Of a DNA stretch of 64,000 nt, positions 22,476-35,652 are shown one piece after another. The stretch comes from Thozetella sp. PMI_491 (lineage: Eukaryota > Ascomycota > Sordariomycetes > Chaetosphaeriales > Chaetosphaeriaceae). The position numbers and the translations under genes were made by a program. Position 1 is the stretch's first letter, and the number at the start of each line of letters is the position of its first letter. The notes beneath the pieces are model-generated. The model was not told where the DNA came from and made no database searches. It saw only the letters and a program-made list of their open reading frames with translations. The DNA is taken from NCBI GenBank assembly GCA_021432635.1, contig MU270026.1, positions 709,311 to 773,310 of the forward strand, in the 5' to 3' direction.

Positions 22476-22491
22476 AGTGGTATAAACCACT
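22476..22491 (+). promoter_or_regulatory. palindrome enclosing a TATA element before the NLR
   Basis: The sequence AGTGGT-ATAA-ACCACT is a perfect 6-bp inverted repeat around ATAA. It lies 26 bp before the NLR start codon, so the GTATAAA inside it may serve as a TATA box or a short hairpin in the leader. Confidence 0.35.
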
Positions 22492-22516
22492 CGTTGAGGT
22501 AGGTATACCACCGGTC

Positions 22517-25500
22517 ATGGCTAGTAAGAGCTGGGAGGACGACGCGGTTGTTGTCGGGCGGGACGACGTCAGCGATTTTAACCCCGAGAATATTCTGCCT
22601 CAGCCACCAGAGATTTTGGCAAAGATTCGGTCGTGGCTACAACCGACGGACTACGACGCCGAAGGGAGCGAGTTCAGGAAACACTCGGATTCGTACCTCC
22701 CAGGGACTGGAGAATGGATTCTGTCGTCCGATACGTACCGGAAGTGGCACGCAAGCAGCGACGACGGATTGCTTTGGATCCGAGGTAGGGGCCTCTCATT
22801 CGAAAATGAGCGCACAGCAGCTAAAGTTTCCACTTCTTAGGTATCCCCGGATCGGGAAAATCAGTTTGCGCTGCCTCCCTCATCAATAAGCTCGCAACGG
22901 ACCAAGTGCCAGTCCTGTTCTTCTTCTTCCGCCAGATCATCGATGCAAACCACAACCATGTGTCTGCCCTCCGCGACTGGCTGGTTCAAATACTGAAATT
23001 CAGCCCGCCTTTACAGCTAGAACTCCAGAAGCACGTGAAGGAGTATCGAGCTGTCGATAGCCTGGCGATCAACGACCTCTGGCGATACCTCCGCCTCGGC
23101 TTGTCTCATCAGAAAGCCTACATCGTCGTAGATGCGTTGGATGAGATGGACCAGAGTCATGACACAGAGGCTTTCCTAGAATCCCTTGCGGATCTGTCCC
23201 GCTGGCGTCCGTCGAAAATGAAAGTGATTATCACCAGTCGGCCAGTCCCTTCTGTCGAGCGTCCATTGAGGTTGGCCAAAACCCTCAACATCTTCCTTGA
23301 GGAGCGCATGGTAGATCTCGACATAATGGCATACGTCCAATCTTGCCTTGAGAAATCTACAATTCCTCACAAAGACCAAATCAAGATCAAGGCGGCGGTC
23401 CCGGGACGAGCAAATGGTCTATTTTTATACGCCAAGTTATCAATAGATCGCTTCCTGCGCCGAGGAGCCGACGTTCAGAAAGTATTGGAGGACCTCCCGC
23501 TCAATCTCAACGTACTGTATACGGATTTGCTTTATGAGCATAAGAGAAGGTCGAACATCTCTGATGAGATGCAACTTTTGATCATGCAATGGGTAACGCA
23601 TGCCACACGCCCGCTTCGGCTTCTCGAGATTGCCGAGATGATCAACACGACTCAGTTCCAGGAAGCCGAGCGCGACTTGGGGGCGACAAAAGAACTTGTA
23701 CGATCTGCTTGCGGACCGCTCCTCGAGATCCTACCAGACGAGACTATTTGTGTAGTGCACCACTCACTCACCGAGTTTTTGACTGGATCCACAAGACAGG
23801 CGTCGGAGGAAGGTTATCCTATCCTCGAGCTTGGCGCAACGCACAACCGCCTTGCCCTCATCTGTCTATCTTATCTACAATCCGAGTGTCTCGACAAGAT
23901 GGTGCCCAATCTATACAGCTATGATTATAACTCTACCAAATACGTGGTGGGATCGCACGGAGACGGTGATTCGACACCGCCTTTTATGCGATATGCCGCA
24001 GCAAATTGGAGCGTCCATGTGCGGAAGGCGTCTGCTGCTGGGGCTGACCAGACCGAGATCAACCAGGTACTATCGAAACTACTCATGGGTGAAGACCTGG
24101 TGAAAATGGCGGATATCTCCAGAAGCTACAGGCGCTCGGACTCGCATCAACAAGAGATGGAGAACTCTAATGCCACACCCCTTTACTATGCCGTGTCGCA
24201 GGGGCTCGCAGAATATACAAAGATGTTGCTCCAGCAGTCGGGAATAGAGCTGGGCAGGGGAGGAAAGTTGCCCCAGTCACCGCTCTGCTACGCGGCGAGA
24301 AAAGGCTACGACGATATTGCAAGTCTCTTGCTCAAGCATGGCGCCGACTGCAATGAACATGTTGAGAGATATGGTGACACGCCTTTGGTGCTAGCAGTGA
24401 AGCACAACCATCCGAGAGTCGTATCTCTCCTCCTAGAAGCGGGCGTCGATCCGTGGAAAGAAATTCAATTGTCGAACGGCTGTGATGATCCTGAAGAGCC
24501 TGCCTCGCCAGTCGAAATTGGTTGTCGATGGGGTCATGTCCATGTTGTTCGCCAATTCCTTCCGTATTTCGTCACCACCGAGCAAGCAAATTCGGCTTTG
24601 GCATGGGCTGTTGACTCCTTCCAGTCAGATGTAGTAGAATTGCTCATCAAGAACACGCCGGTGGATGTGGACGCGAGATCTGGACTGCATGGAGCGACGG
24701 GTCTGTACAGGGCTTGCTCTCATAGAGATGCGCCGACAATCAAGCTACTTTTGGAAGCTGGAGCAAACCCAAATTTCGTCAACACAACATGGAACAGAGG
24801 AACATATCGACCTTGGGACACGAAGCAGGGAGAGCCAGCGATCATGGCCCTAGTAACCCCAGGCTGGGCTTCCTCGTACAGACACAACCAAAAAGATGAC
24901 ATCGGAGAACTCGTCGATTGCGTTAGGCTCTTGGTGGCATCCGGAGCGGACATCCACTTGCGAGACAACGACGGCAATCCCATTTTGCATGTGGCTAAGG
25001 AAGCGGCATTCGTGCGCATCCTCCTCGACGTCGGTGCCGACCCGAACGCGACAAACAATAAAGGTGAAACGGCACTGCACTTCAAAACTGATCTAGATGT
25101 CCTACAGCTGCTCCTTGAAGAGGGGAATCCTGATGTTAACCTCAGGGCAGGCCCCAGTCAGCGCACGCCTCTCCTGGTCGCCCTTGCCGAGTGTTCCCTA
25201 GATTCAGCGCTCCAACTCCTGCAGCATGGAGCCGATGCGACAGCTGTCGATGCAGATGGGAATGGAGCCTTCCACTTTGCTGCTGTAGCAGTGAAATATA
25301 ACTCAGAGGTAGAATCCTTCTACCGAAACCAGGCTCTTGGCAGAGCTTGGAATGGGCCTTCCCACGTGCCACAGCGCGTTGCCGAACAAGAGAAACTAAT
25401 CGAACTGCTCCACCGCTTGATTTCGGAACTTGTACAATCTGGCGTCGATATTAATCTTAGGAACAATCTTGGCAACACCCCCTTGCACGTCATGTGTACT

Positions 25501-28500
25501 GGATTAGGCCATGGTTTCATGAACACGATCCACCCCGTGACGGTGTCCAGCTTCATCGAAGCAGGGGCTGACCCGGAGATTCGAAACAACAAGGGACAAA
25601 CACCATTGTTTACCACCATCTCAGGAAACAACTCTGGGATATACCCTCATACCGGCAAGATGTTGATCAAAGCGGGTGCAAAAGTTGATACTACTGATTC
25701 CAATGGCCGCACTCTGCTGCATGCAGTGGTTGCGATTGATTACTTCACCTTGAAGGACATAAGAGAACTTCTGGACCTGGGGCTCGACCCCAAGAAGACA
25801 GACAACGATGGTAACACACTGTGGCATGAGCTCGTCCCATACCTTAAGATGAGACACTGGGGCCCTAGGTCGAGAACTCCGCCAAAAGACTTACAAGAGA
25901 TAACGTCACTCATCAGCGTGGATATGTTACAACCGAACAACAACCAGCGTACACCACTACACAACTTGAGCATGTGGCAGCCTGGGGGTCTCAATAATCA
26001 GACATACCCAGACAAAGAAGGATTCACTGCGCTCGAATATCTTGCTTCGTTTGGGAGAGTCAACCACCCGGATAAGGATGGCATAACGCCACTGCACTTA
26101 GCCTCGACATTTTGCGAGTATAGCGCCAAGAAGCTGCTGGAACACGGCGCTGACCCGACCATGGCAACGTTGGAGGGAATGACGGCGTTACACATTGCAG
26201 CTCGGTCCCGGCAGTCCAATATCGTGGGAAGGCTTCTTGACGCTCTTAGGACTCGGCTCAGTCCTGAGAAGTTCTTAGCAGTCATCAGCGGGACAGGTGA
26301 GTACGTGGTGGCGCCAGCGCCATTGTATTTTGCCTGTGCATCGGGAAGACCGGAGACCGTTCGACTGCTACTTGAAGCCGGAGCCACAGTTGAGCTTCAA
26401 AACTCGGCTCAAGCGTACACTGCTTGGCTCGGTTGCCTAGAGTTCGAAACCGAAGCAGGGCACTGGCCACTCTCCGACCTTAAAGAGAATTCCATGCCTG
26501 ATGCTGGCGATGTCTCCATCGAGGGTGTCCACCGTACCAAGCAGGGTCGTCTTGGGAGATATTGGACGGAGCGTCTTGACGAGATAATTCAGATGCTTGC
26601 GAATAAGAATCCAGCTGCTGCAGCCAAATTCTTCCACGAGCCCATTAAGTGGCCAGAAGGGAAAGATAACCACTACACGATAGAATGCTTTGCAAGTACT
26701 GCTGGAAAGATGGGAGTGACACTAGCCTCGAAACCGATTGCCCTGGGTTCACCCATTCCTTTGAGCCGCGAGGACACACGGGCAGCAATTTTGAACGGAT
26801 CACTGTGGAAAGAAAACGAAGCGGAGAGGTCAAAGTTCGACAAGCTCATGGCTCTTCGAGAATATGATATCATGGAAAATGTGATCCCGAGAGAGTCTTT
26901 TCTTGAAGTTGATCAGTATGGGAAAACAATTCTCCACGAGCTTGTCGAGGGAGGCTTTGCGTCTGTGATCGCCAAGGTCACTACCCTTGACGACATCAGC
27001 AAGGTGGAAGATTGGGAGTGGTGTAAGAAAGCCGGCCCTCCACCAAGCGACGGCTGCTACTTCTTCCGACCCGAACTCATTCAGCCGTTGCTTTTGGCTG
27101 CATGCAGGCGCAAGCTTCCCAACATGGACGTTTTACGGCTTCTTGTGGAAGTTTTCGGGGTGAATGTGAATGTGCAGAGCCGAAAGAGCGACCCAACCGA
27201 TTACTCCAATGGTCCAGACAAAAGAATGCTTAAGGATAAGAGCGCTCTGCATTGCCTTATCCGGGGAGGCCATTGGTGGCAGACGGCAGAAGCCCTGCCG
27301 TACCTCATTCAACACGGGGCTGATCTGGAAGTACGTGACGAGAATGGCTTGACTCCGTTGAACACCGCGCTTCATCGTATCGGCCTCCTTCGCTTTGATA
27401 GACGAGCAGTGGAGATTCTCGTCAGAGCTGGGGCTGATGTCAACTCCACAGATGCCCGGGGTGTTTCGTGCCTTGAACGCACAGTATCAGACGTCGACAT
27501 CATGAAGCTTCTTATTAGCCATGGTGCCAAAGTATCCCGCTCTACCTTGATGGCTGCGATTCGGCAGGCAAATCCCGAGGCTTTGGAGGCGTTGCTATCC
27601 AGCGGTGCTGACCCCAACACATGGGAGCCGGACCCTGAGACCTCGTTAGGTGGGAAGCAAGCGACACGACGAACTGAAATCGATGAGAACAAAGCCTACC
27701 CTCTCCACTATGCAGCAACCAGCTGTTTATATGGACACGATCCAGAGGACCATAGTAGAATGATTCAACTCCTGTTAGACAATGGCGCAGATCCTTGTGC
27801 CAAATATGTTGGCACAACTGTTATGCACGAAATCATAGCAAGGGGCTCGTTCCTACAGCTTTTCGTCGAGCTCCCTGGGCTAGATATCGAAGCCAAGGAC
27901 GATTTGGATCGAACTTTGTTCCTGACTGCCTGTTCTTCTTCCTCGTCTCTTCCGACCGACAAAAGGTACGGCGTAGCCAGAAGTACTCGCTCGCCCGCCG
28001 AAATCCTCTTAGATCGCGGAGCAAACATACGCGCAAGAGACAAAGGTGGAAACAACGCACTTCACTTGGTTCAGAACGGACACACGTTCAGTGAAATAAA
28101 CCGGCAGTTGATGGAACGTATCGTCCGGGAGGCACCTGAGCTGGTCAACCAGAAGAATAACAAAGGCTGGACGCCTATCCACGAGGCAGTCGAGAACGTA
28201 AATCCCAACTTCAGCCTTGGTGGCTTCGCCGGAATTCTTCTCTCTGCCGGCGGTGACCCGCATATTCCCGCCCAGACTGGCGACACACTGCTGCACATTC
28301 TCTTTCGGGGCTCCTGGTGGGTCGACTCCAAATGCGAGAAGGTGGAGGGCAGTCGCCTGGAGCTCCTGAACCGCTTCCTCGCCGACGGCCTGAGCCTTGA
28401 AGCACGTAATAAGAATGGCGAGACGCCCATTTTTGGCTTCTTTCAAGCAGGCGGGGTCCAGGTTCACCATATTGAAGGTCAAAGCCATACTTTAGATGCT

Positions 28501-28749
28501 CCGACTGTGGAAGGAACCAAACGAGTCCTTGAGCTATTTAAGACGCTTGATATCAACTGGCAGGCGGTCAATAAGAAGCGCGAGTCACTGCTCCACATTG
28601 CTGCGGCTAGAAACATGGCTGTTGGCTTCCAGTTCCTCCTGGAAATGGGACTAGATCCCATGGCAGAAAGCAAGAAGCACAGAACACCGCTGGATGTTGC
28701 GAGCGAAAAAGGAGCTACGCCTATCTTGGAGCTGTTCAAGAAGAAATGA
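22517..28749 (+). CDS. NACHT-ankyrin NLR protein
   Basis: Two exons, 22517-22784 and 22841-28749, give 2058 residues. The 56-bp intron ends exactly where the Walker A motif begins, and splicing makes G90-I-P-G-S-G-K-S97. Walker B is AYIVVDALDE (about 182-191), followed by the sensor KVIITSRP (about 217-224) and the typical VVHHSLTEFL linker. From about residue 533 to the end there are roughly 28 ankyrin repeats (for example ITPLHLAS, MTALHIAAR, YPLHYAAT). The short N-terminal 90 residues show no recognisable HeLo, HET, patatin or Goodbye effector domain. Fungal NLRs of this class act in nonself recognition and innate-type responses in the cytosol. The frame is intact throughout, so the gene looks functional. 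Confidence 0.95.
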
Positions 28750-29215
28750 CCTCCATGAGGCTGGCATGTGTGATGTCTCAAATAGGTAGGCCCAGTATGC
28801 GTTAGAGAGAAAGGAAGTAGGTCTCTTGAGGCACTGTTGATAGACTAAGGTAAATTCACTTGCACTAGGACTGTTTGGAAGCTTCCTCTAGAGTGGACTA
28901 GTTAGGGCAGTATAGTAACAATGATTTATGGATGACCTTGTCTTGGCGAGCTGTGATGCTCAATGTGCGTCTATCTAGAGAAGCTTATCTCCATCGAGAC
29001 CGAGCTAACGCTAGATAGGAAGGAGACTACCTCCGTAGAGGCCAAGAAAAGGCCAAATGACGCGTGCCTACGGAGTACACCTCTCTGTGCAAGTGGGCTT
29101 ACGTCCTCTAATTAGGCGCTAGATACTACAAGTTCCCTATCTCGAGGTGCTCGTCAAACAATTGTTCTCTTCGCATTACCGTCTTGTTCACACCAAGCAG
29201 GAGATCGACACCACG
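28750..29215. other. intergenic
   Basis: 3' region of the NLR and 5' region of the acetyltransferase gene. No feature seen. Confidence 0.5.
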
Positions 29216-29954
29216 ATGTCCACACTCACTTTACGCCCCGCAAGGCGGGAGGAAATCCCTGCCGTCGTAGCTCTGAACCTCGCCGCGTTTGGACCCAGCG
29301 CAGGTATGCCTCAAGCCTTCTTTCCCGACCCAGAGCGCCGCGCTATCGACTACCCCGCGTGGCGCCTACTGAACGCCACCGCCGAGTTTGACGACTCCGG
29401 CCGGCACACCATCGTGGTAACGGACAGGGCTGAGGACGGGACCGAGAAGATCGTCGCCACAGCTGAGTGGATTGCGCCTGGCGGCGCCGACCCGGTGACG
29501 CCACTTGAGGAGCGCAAGGCTAAATGGCGCGAGATCCAAAAAGAGTGGCCTACGTCACTAGATCGCGCGGCCACCATTGAGTTTGGTAACGCAGTTGGTC
29601 CATCCATGGCCGCTGCACTGGAGGCAGCGGGACTTCCAGAAGGTGCTGACAACAATATGTGGGGTGCGTCCCGCTTTGTGTTCTTCGCGGTCGGGCGGCT
29701 GCTGACCATTCACAGACCTCAACTCCATCGCGGTGGCTGATACACACCGGAGGAGAGGGATAGCGCAGAGGTTGGTTCAATGGGGCATTGGCCGCGCAAA
29801 GGAGGACGGAAAGGATGTTTTCCTGATTGCTAACCCTGCAGGTACCCCCCTGTATCAAAAGATGGGCTTTAAGCAAATAGGGGAAACGGTAACTTTCGCG
29901 GGAAAGCCGTATCAGCAATGTGAACGGTTTTTTCTACTAAGGCAGCCCTTGTAA
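29216..29954 (+). CDS. GNAT-family N-acetyltransferase
   Basis: Two exons, 29216-29663 and 29716-29954, in phase, 228 residues. The 52-bp intron has donor GTGCGT, branch CTGAC and acceptor TTCACAG. The N-terminal LRPARREEIPAVVALNLAAFG is the usual first strand and helix of the fold. Splicing restores motif A: LNSIAVADTHRRRGIAQRL, with the acetyl-CoA pyrophosphate-binding R-R-R-G-I-A. GTPLYQKMGFKQIGE is the motif B end. It transfers acetyl from acetyl-CoA to an amine of unknown identity. Similar fungal genes are often orphan detoxification or secondary-metabolism enzymes. The start at 29216 is preferred over the open upstream sequence because it begins at the fold boundary. Confidence 0.85.
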
Positions 29955-31573
29955 TCTATCTATCGAGTTGTCCCTGCCTGGGGGCTATCCGTATTACCCT
30001 TGTCATCGGTTGGGGGTAAAGAACAGAGTGGCAGATTGGCAATTAGGCCGAAACGCCCTCATTTACTCTCCCACCCACTTCTCAATCGCGTCTACGTTTA
30101 CACGTAAGGATATATGATAAGGAGATTTCTGCAAGTTATACGAGTTAAATAATTGCCAAAACATAGAATGCGTTCCAAAACGTGTGACTAGCTAAGTAAT
30201 AAAGCGATAGGGTAGTTGCTGAAAACAACTCAACCGCAGCCAGCGCAATATCTTCGACCATGCGTTTCACGGAGGTGCTTGAGTGCATTCAATTGAGGCC
30301 GCCGCTGATAGTGTATGTTATCAGTGTGAACTCCCTTATCTAACCGGGCACGAGAGGCAGTGTCATATCGTTGAGAATACGCAGCTGAACACACGTGGCT
30401 GGGGCTGAGGTGCCGACAGCCACTGACAAATTGTGCCGTCTTGGCCGCCTCGTTTCATAGTTCCTCACCTCACCATATAGCCTGCCTACATAAGGCAGGT
30501 GTGGGAAGCAAACTTTTGGCACTTTGAGTTTCATGGTCGTTTGGAAAGCGCCTGCAGTCATTTCATCACTCGCAAGAGCCTAAGTGCTCTCATAACTCTT
30601 CGGTATAGTCTCGCCCTGTCGGTAAATGATACAGGCTTCCCTTCGCCTTTCCATCTTGCAAACCACGTAGACAAGGCTTGAATCTTTGTCGGATAGCCAT
30701 AATGAATCATCACAGTTCAATCCAACCACTCTCCTCCCACGGGGTGGAGCAGACGCCAACCGATATCTCGTCGTGGGTCGGCGTTGACTTGGATTCAGCA
30801 CTTGAACTAGCTGAGGAGAACCAAAAGTGTTGCGATAAACTTCAAGTCGTTGTATTTTGGGCAAATGGGATGGGAGAGCCTGAGAGAAGTTGGCACCCTA
30901 GCGAGCCTCGCGGCTCAACCCTTTCAAAGATTACGAGCAAGTCTTACACTAGATAGGTATTTTTGAAGATGAAAAGCCGTTCATAGATTCTCTCCATGTG
31001 AGTTGAACTTAGTAGGAACGCGTTTGACATGGGCAGCTGATAGACTACGCAGAACCCCGATGAGGACCCTTCGGACATAAGTGGAGCTGGGGGGATTACC
31101 CAAGTATTGTACAATTGTCAATCTTTCCCCATTCCCTTACGCATTGAACACTCATTCGCCGCAGCTTTGTCAATATTGTCGGCGGTGACGCGGAAGAGAA
31201 TGTTCCCACGGAAGAGCGACAGCTTCACATCACGTACGAAGCCTTCGCCCAGCTTTGCCGCCGATTTCACGTCCCAGGCTATTTCGTTCAGACGATCGTA
31301 CAGAGTCCGCAATTTGGCCGCATGGGGTTTGGATCCTATCTCCACCCCAACCAGGAAGGGAGGCCAGAATTTTATGGTTGGCTGCCAGGGTTTCACTGCC
31401 GCCTATATCCTTCGGGTAGCTGACAACTTTATCCAGAACTCTCATACCGGTATACCGATACGTTGGGTAAAGGTACATTCAACCTCAATCGAAACCTACG
31501 TTATGTGTATACCCGATACAATATTGCGACCCAAAATTCATTTACCCTCTGCGTGAATCCGCATCTTGAGACT
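29955..31573. other. intergenic with weak protein-like frames
   Basis: A forward frame at 30678-30956 (SWVGVDLDSALELAEENQK) and a reverse frame at 31118-31396 (TLYDRLNEIAWDVKSAAKLGEG) look protein-like in composition, but have no recognised family, splice context or supporting neighbour. They may be relics or exons of an unrecognised gene. Nothing further is supported. Confidence 0.3.
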
Positions 31574-31907
31574 ATGAACGGATGGATGGGATATAGAGAC
31601 TATGACAACCCTTTCTATCCAATGTCCATGCAAGAGACGAGTAACAGCCTCCGCAGGCGATCTGTTCCGTTCGTGGGAAAGATTCGAGCGAGTTCCAAGC
31701 TACGAAGCCCCCTGTCTTATCATATTCTTGCAACACAGAGGAGCTTAGAGGACTGGAGAGACTCGGCTGGAGAAGAGCGCGGAGATCTACTTGACATTGT
31801 GAGTACCAGATCTATCAGTGCCGTCGCATTTAGACCCATTGCTTACCTCCAGGATCCTATAGCAAGGGAAAGAAGAGAGACTCCAAGACTCACGACTTCA
31901 CTCAGCC

Positions 31908-32774
31908 ATGCTATCAGTCAGCCCAGGAAATAAACTCCTGCAGTTTCTGTCATCTAATCCGCGGCCAAGCCAAGACTCCGAAAGGGAGATGCTCCGAAAG
32001 CTTCACACTCTCACACAACGTCTTACAGTGGCGGAGGGTAACTGCAAAGATATTGAAAACAGGGTGAATCTACTGCTCGGATCTATAGACATGTTAAAAT
32101 CCGTCGGGAATCCGACGAGAGCCGATACTGAGCATGCAAAGACTGAGAAGTCAGGGGATCAGAATGATGATTCTGCCTACAAGACGTGCACCCGCGCCAG
32201 CGACGGCGTTTGCACGCTGGATCGGGACAAAAGTATTCTCGAGTCGTTGAGGTTGTCTTGCCGTCACTCCCAACACTGGGTTCTGTCGTACAAAGAGCGA
32301 TCAAATATCCAAATACAACGGGTAAGCTGGATTGTATCGAAAGAAAACGACCAGTATCGGGGTGTTGATGCTTGTTTAGCGGTTTAACCTCCTCACTGCC
32401 GATATCGCAGCCGAAGCACAGCGAGACAGCTCTTCGATGATCTCTATCGCGGTGCTCACCATGTTATTTCTTCCGGGGACTTTTGTTTGTGTAAGCAATT
32501 CACTACTTCACGTTGTTCAGCATCTCGTGCCTTGCTATCAAAAATAGTAGGCTGTCGCGTCGATTGCTAATTCCCTTGTTGGCAGTCTCTGTTTAGCATG
32601 GTTCTGTTCAATAGGTCGGATGAAGGCAGTCTCCAGGCTAGCCCACAAGCATATATATATGCAGCCATCACAATACCTTTGACCTTCATAGTGTTTGTTG
32701 GCTGGTCAGTGTGGATGAAGTTCATCCGCACGCAAGGGACGAGGGGGGTCGATGTCGAGAAAGGCACAGAATGA
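31908..32774 (+). CDS. CorA-like two-TM membrane protein (5' exons unresolved)
   Basis: The last two coding blocks are clear: up to 32490, AEAQRDSSSMISIAVLTMLF then LPGTFVC, then after an intron (GTAAGC...TTGGCAG) 32586-32774, SLFSMVLFNRSDEG and YIYAAITIPLTFIVFVGWSVW. This pair of membrane segments with a S-M-x-x-I-A-V-L-T-M lead is the C-terminus of fungal CorA-like Mg2+ transporter-related proteins. Upstream, 31908-32321 encodes a coiled segment (LRKLHTLTQRLTVAEGNC, ENRVNLLLGSIDML) as expected before the first TM. The join between 32321 and about 32411 is out of phase with the visible GTAAGC donor, so either an exon is mis-set or the gene is damaged. The start may lie near 31575. Such proteins are often NLR-like immune components rather than true Mg2+ channels. 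Confidence 0.55.
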
Positions 32775-33883
32775 CGCTGGGGGCTCTAACTTTTTGGTTG
32801 TAAGCACAAAGTCTCGAGCACAACGCGTTCCCGCACCGGCACTCAAAATGTCTCCAGTTTAACATATATTGAGAGATGGAATTCTCTTCCTTGATACGTC
32901 CGACGGAGAAGGCTGCTATCTTAATACTACTTTGGGGACCCTATTCGGTGACAAGCAGGCTTACGCATCTATGCAATGCGTCAGAAGTGCTTACATTCTG
33001 GGAGTAAGAACGCCACTTCAATGAACTATGTAGTATTGAATGCAGCATTCTAGCAATTTTTTCCGTTTTCCAATCATGTCCTCATAAGAACTCAAGGACA
33101 GATCCTAAGCATCTCCGAAGCCAAGACGGAGATTGCCACATGCCATTCTTAACCCCGCTTGGGACAGTAGCATGCATAGAGGCAATCGCGTGGTATACCC
33201 AGTATGAGTTTTGGCGTTGTAAAGTTCTCTGGAACATAGAGTAAAGTGAATAGCACCGCGGGTTGTTGCTCTGCGGATTTGGGCGAGTAAGAGAGTCGCC
33301 AATTTCGGATCCCCTGTCCGTTTTCACGTCGTACCCGTTTGAGGCCCAAACGCGACACATACGGCAGCCCAAACACAGTAAATCCGTCTGCCACCGCAAT
33401 TAGTAATACGCCCCGATGTCAGCACAGGCCGTTTATGTAGGTAAGATCGACAGGGTGGTGGTTCCTATCCCAACAGGAAGTGACGCCGTGAGGACTAGGA
33501 CGAATGGGAATTTAAATAGGTAAACAAATGTCTTAGCGCCCCTCCTAGCTAGGGCGGAGCGAGCCTAGGGCATCCCTCAGAGTACAGTACAAGCCAGGCG
33601 CCCCAGTAGAGTTTAATTGACAGACGAGGCAGCACAAGGCAGCAGTTTATTAGATGCGAGCGCCAAGTGGGACGCGAGACACACCTTTTGTAGTCATCCA
33701 CCTACCGCTATTGTGCGTTATCCTTTCGGGTATATGAAGCATCGAATTCCACCACCGCATTGCGCATTCTAACTCCTGCATGTCTGGTCCTCGTCATTCC
33801 CAAGGACATCAGCTCTGTTCCCTTTGCGATTCCTTCGCACCAGCATTAAGATAGATGCCATCGGACTTCTTGATTGACCCAGC
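32775..33883. other. intergenic
   Basis: No supported gene. Three short overlapping reverse frames at 33082-33399 lack features. Upstream region of the GMC oxidoreductase gene. Confidence 0.45.
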
Positions 33884-35652
33884 ATGCTCTTTGATTACAT
33901 CTTCGTCGGTGGTGGGCTTTCAGCTTCCGTGGTGGCCAACCGCCTGCGCGAATTTGACCCGGCGCTCAAGATCCTCGTCGTGGAGGCCGGCCCCAACGCC
34001 AATAACCGATCCGATATCGTCTGGCCCAACTCAACTAATCTGATTGGAGGCGACTTTGACTGGAAATATAACTCGGTTCCCCAGAAAAGTCTCGACAATC
34101 GCAACGTCAGCCTGCCGCAAGGCAAGGCGCTCGGCGGGGGCACCGTCATCAACTCGAGTATGGATAGCTTCCTAGACAGCACATGAACTAGACTGACCAG
34201 CCCGGACCCTAGGTGGATGGATTCGGGGGCATAAGTTTGACTACGACCTCTGGGGTTCGATAGTAAAGGATCTGCGTTGGAGCTATGATGGCCAGCTCCC
34301 CTACATGAAAAAGACAGAGCATTTCTGGAGCGACTCCATCAACCGCCCTGAGCATGGTCTGAAGGGACCCGCGCAGATCCAGTCTGTGACTTCCACCCAC
34401 CGCGAGTTTCCTCTGCGCAACCTCACCCTGCAATCGTGGGGTGAGATGGGAATCCAGCCTCTCCCTGGTCTGGACGGCAATGCCGGCGACCCGCTCGGGG
34501 TCGGCGAGCTGCAGGAGAACAAGATAAACGGCCGCCGCGAGATTTCCGCAGCTATCTACTCTCTCGAAGGTGTCACAGTGAAGACTGACACCTTGGTGGA
34601 AAAGGTGCTTATCGAGAAGACGCCCAAGGGCTTGGTTGCCGTAGGTATCAAGCTGGCCGACGGCACTGAGATCCGAGGCCACGAAGTCATCGTATCCGCA
34701 GGCGCTGCACGTTCGCCACAGGTGCTCATGCTGTCGGGCATTGGTCCTGCTGATGAGCTTGCCAAGTTCAACATCCCAGTTCTGCTAGACCAGCCCGAGG
34801 TCGGCCACAATCTAGCCGACCACGGCCGCGTCACGCTGCAATTCAAGGTCAAGGATCCGTCCGCCGGTTGGGCCATCGGCTCTCCGAACCCTCTGTTCGC
34901 GGAGCCACAGTATGGCTGGGGCAGTCCATCAGATTTCCTCGTCAGCACGGACGTGCCGAAAGACGGGCTTGCAAGGGCCATCGAAGAGGACGAAGGTGTC
35001 GCACCTGACCCGAACACGCACCCACTGCTCGCACACAACCGCACCTTCACCGAGCACGTATTCCTTAGTGTAGGGGCTGCGGACGGATCGCTCGTGACAC
35101 TCGTCTCTGTCCATATGCTCCCGACGGCGCGGGGCTCCGTTACCCTAGCATCCGCCGACCCCCACGACGACCCCCTCGTCGACCCCAACTACCTAGGCAC
35201 CGCCGTCGACCGTTACGCCGCGCGTGAGGGAATTAGGGTAGAAATGAAATTCGCCGGGAGCAATGACACCGTAATGGGACGCGAGATTCTCGACGGGGAG
35301 GCGGGTGCGCCAGGATTCGAGCAAGCGTTATCCGTGAACTCGACAGACGAAGATATTGACGCCCGCCTCAGAGCGGGGATAGAGTAAGCCTGATAACTTC
35401 GCTTTCTCTCTTTCACTTGTGCTAACTTTGCAATACAGGTCATCGTTCCATCTGATGGGAAGCGCCGCGATGGGAAAGGTGGTCGATGCAGATTTACGGG
35501 TAAAAGGGGTCAAGAACCTGCGCGTAGTTGACGCATCGGTGTTTCCGGTCATCATCACTGGCCACCTGCAGGTCGCCGTCTATGCGATGGCTGAGCAAGC
35601 AGCCCAGATTATTCAGGCCGAACGCAGCACGGGCTCTGCGGAAAATCTGTAA
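33884..35652 (+). CDS. GMC (glucose-methanol-choline) family FAD oxidoreductase
   Basis: Three exons, 33884-34157, 34213-35383 and 35439-35652, in phase, 552 residues. The ADP-binding motif is at the very start (DYIFVGGGLSASVVANRL, with VVEAGP after it). GGGTVINSSGWIRGHKFDYDLW crosses intron 1 and matches the family signature. GAARSPQVLMLSGIGP is the second GMC signature. Exon 3 carries the catalytic pair: His in SSFHLMGSAAMG and His in TGHLQVAVYAMAE. No signal peptide is seen, so it is likely intracellular. Family members oxidise alcohols, sugars or polyketide intermediates with FAD; substrate unknown. The first ATG in another frame at 33855 is rejected because it does not continue into the family. 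Confidence 0.92.

Noticed and set aside
29216-29740. Acetyltransferase ending at the first frame's stop
   Set aside because: That version lacks motif A; a standard 52-bp intron restores the full family sequence.
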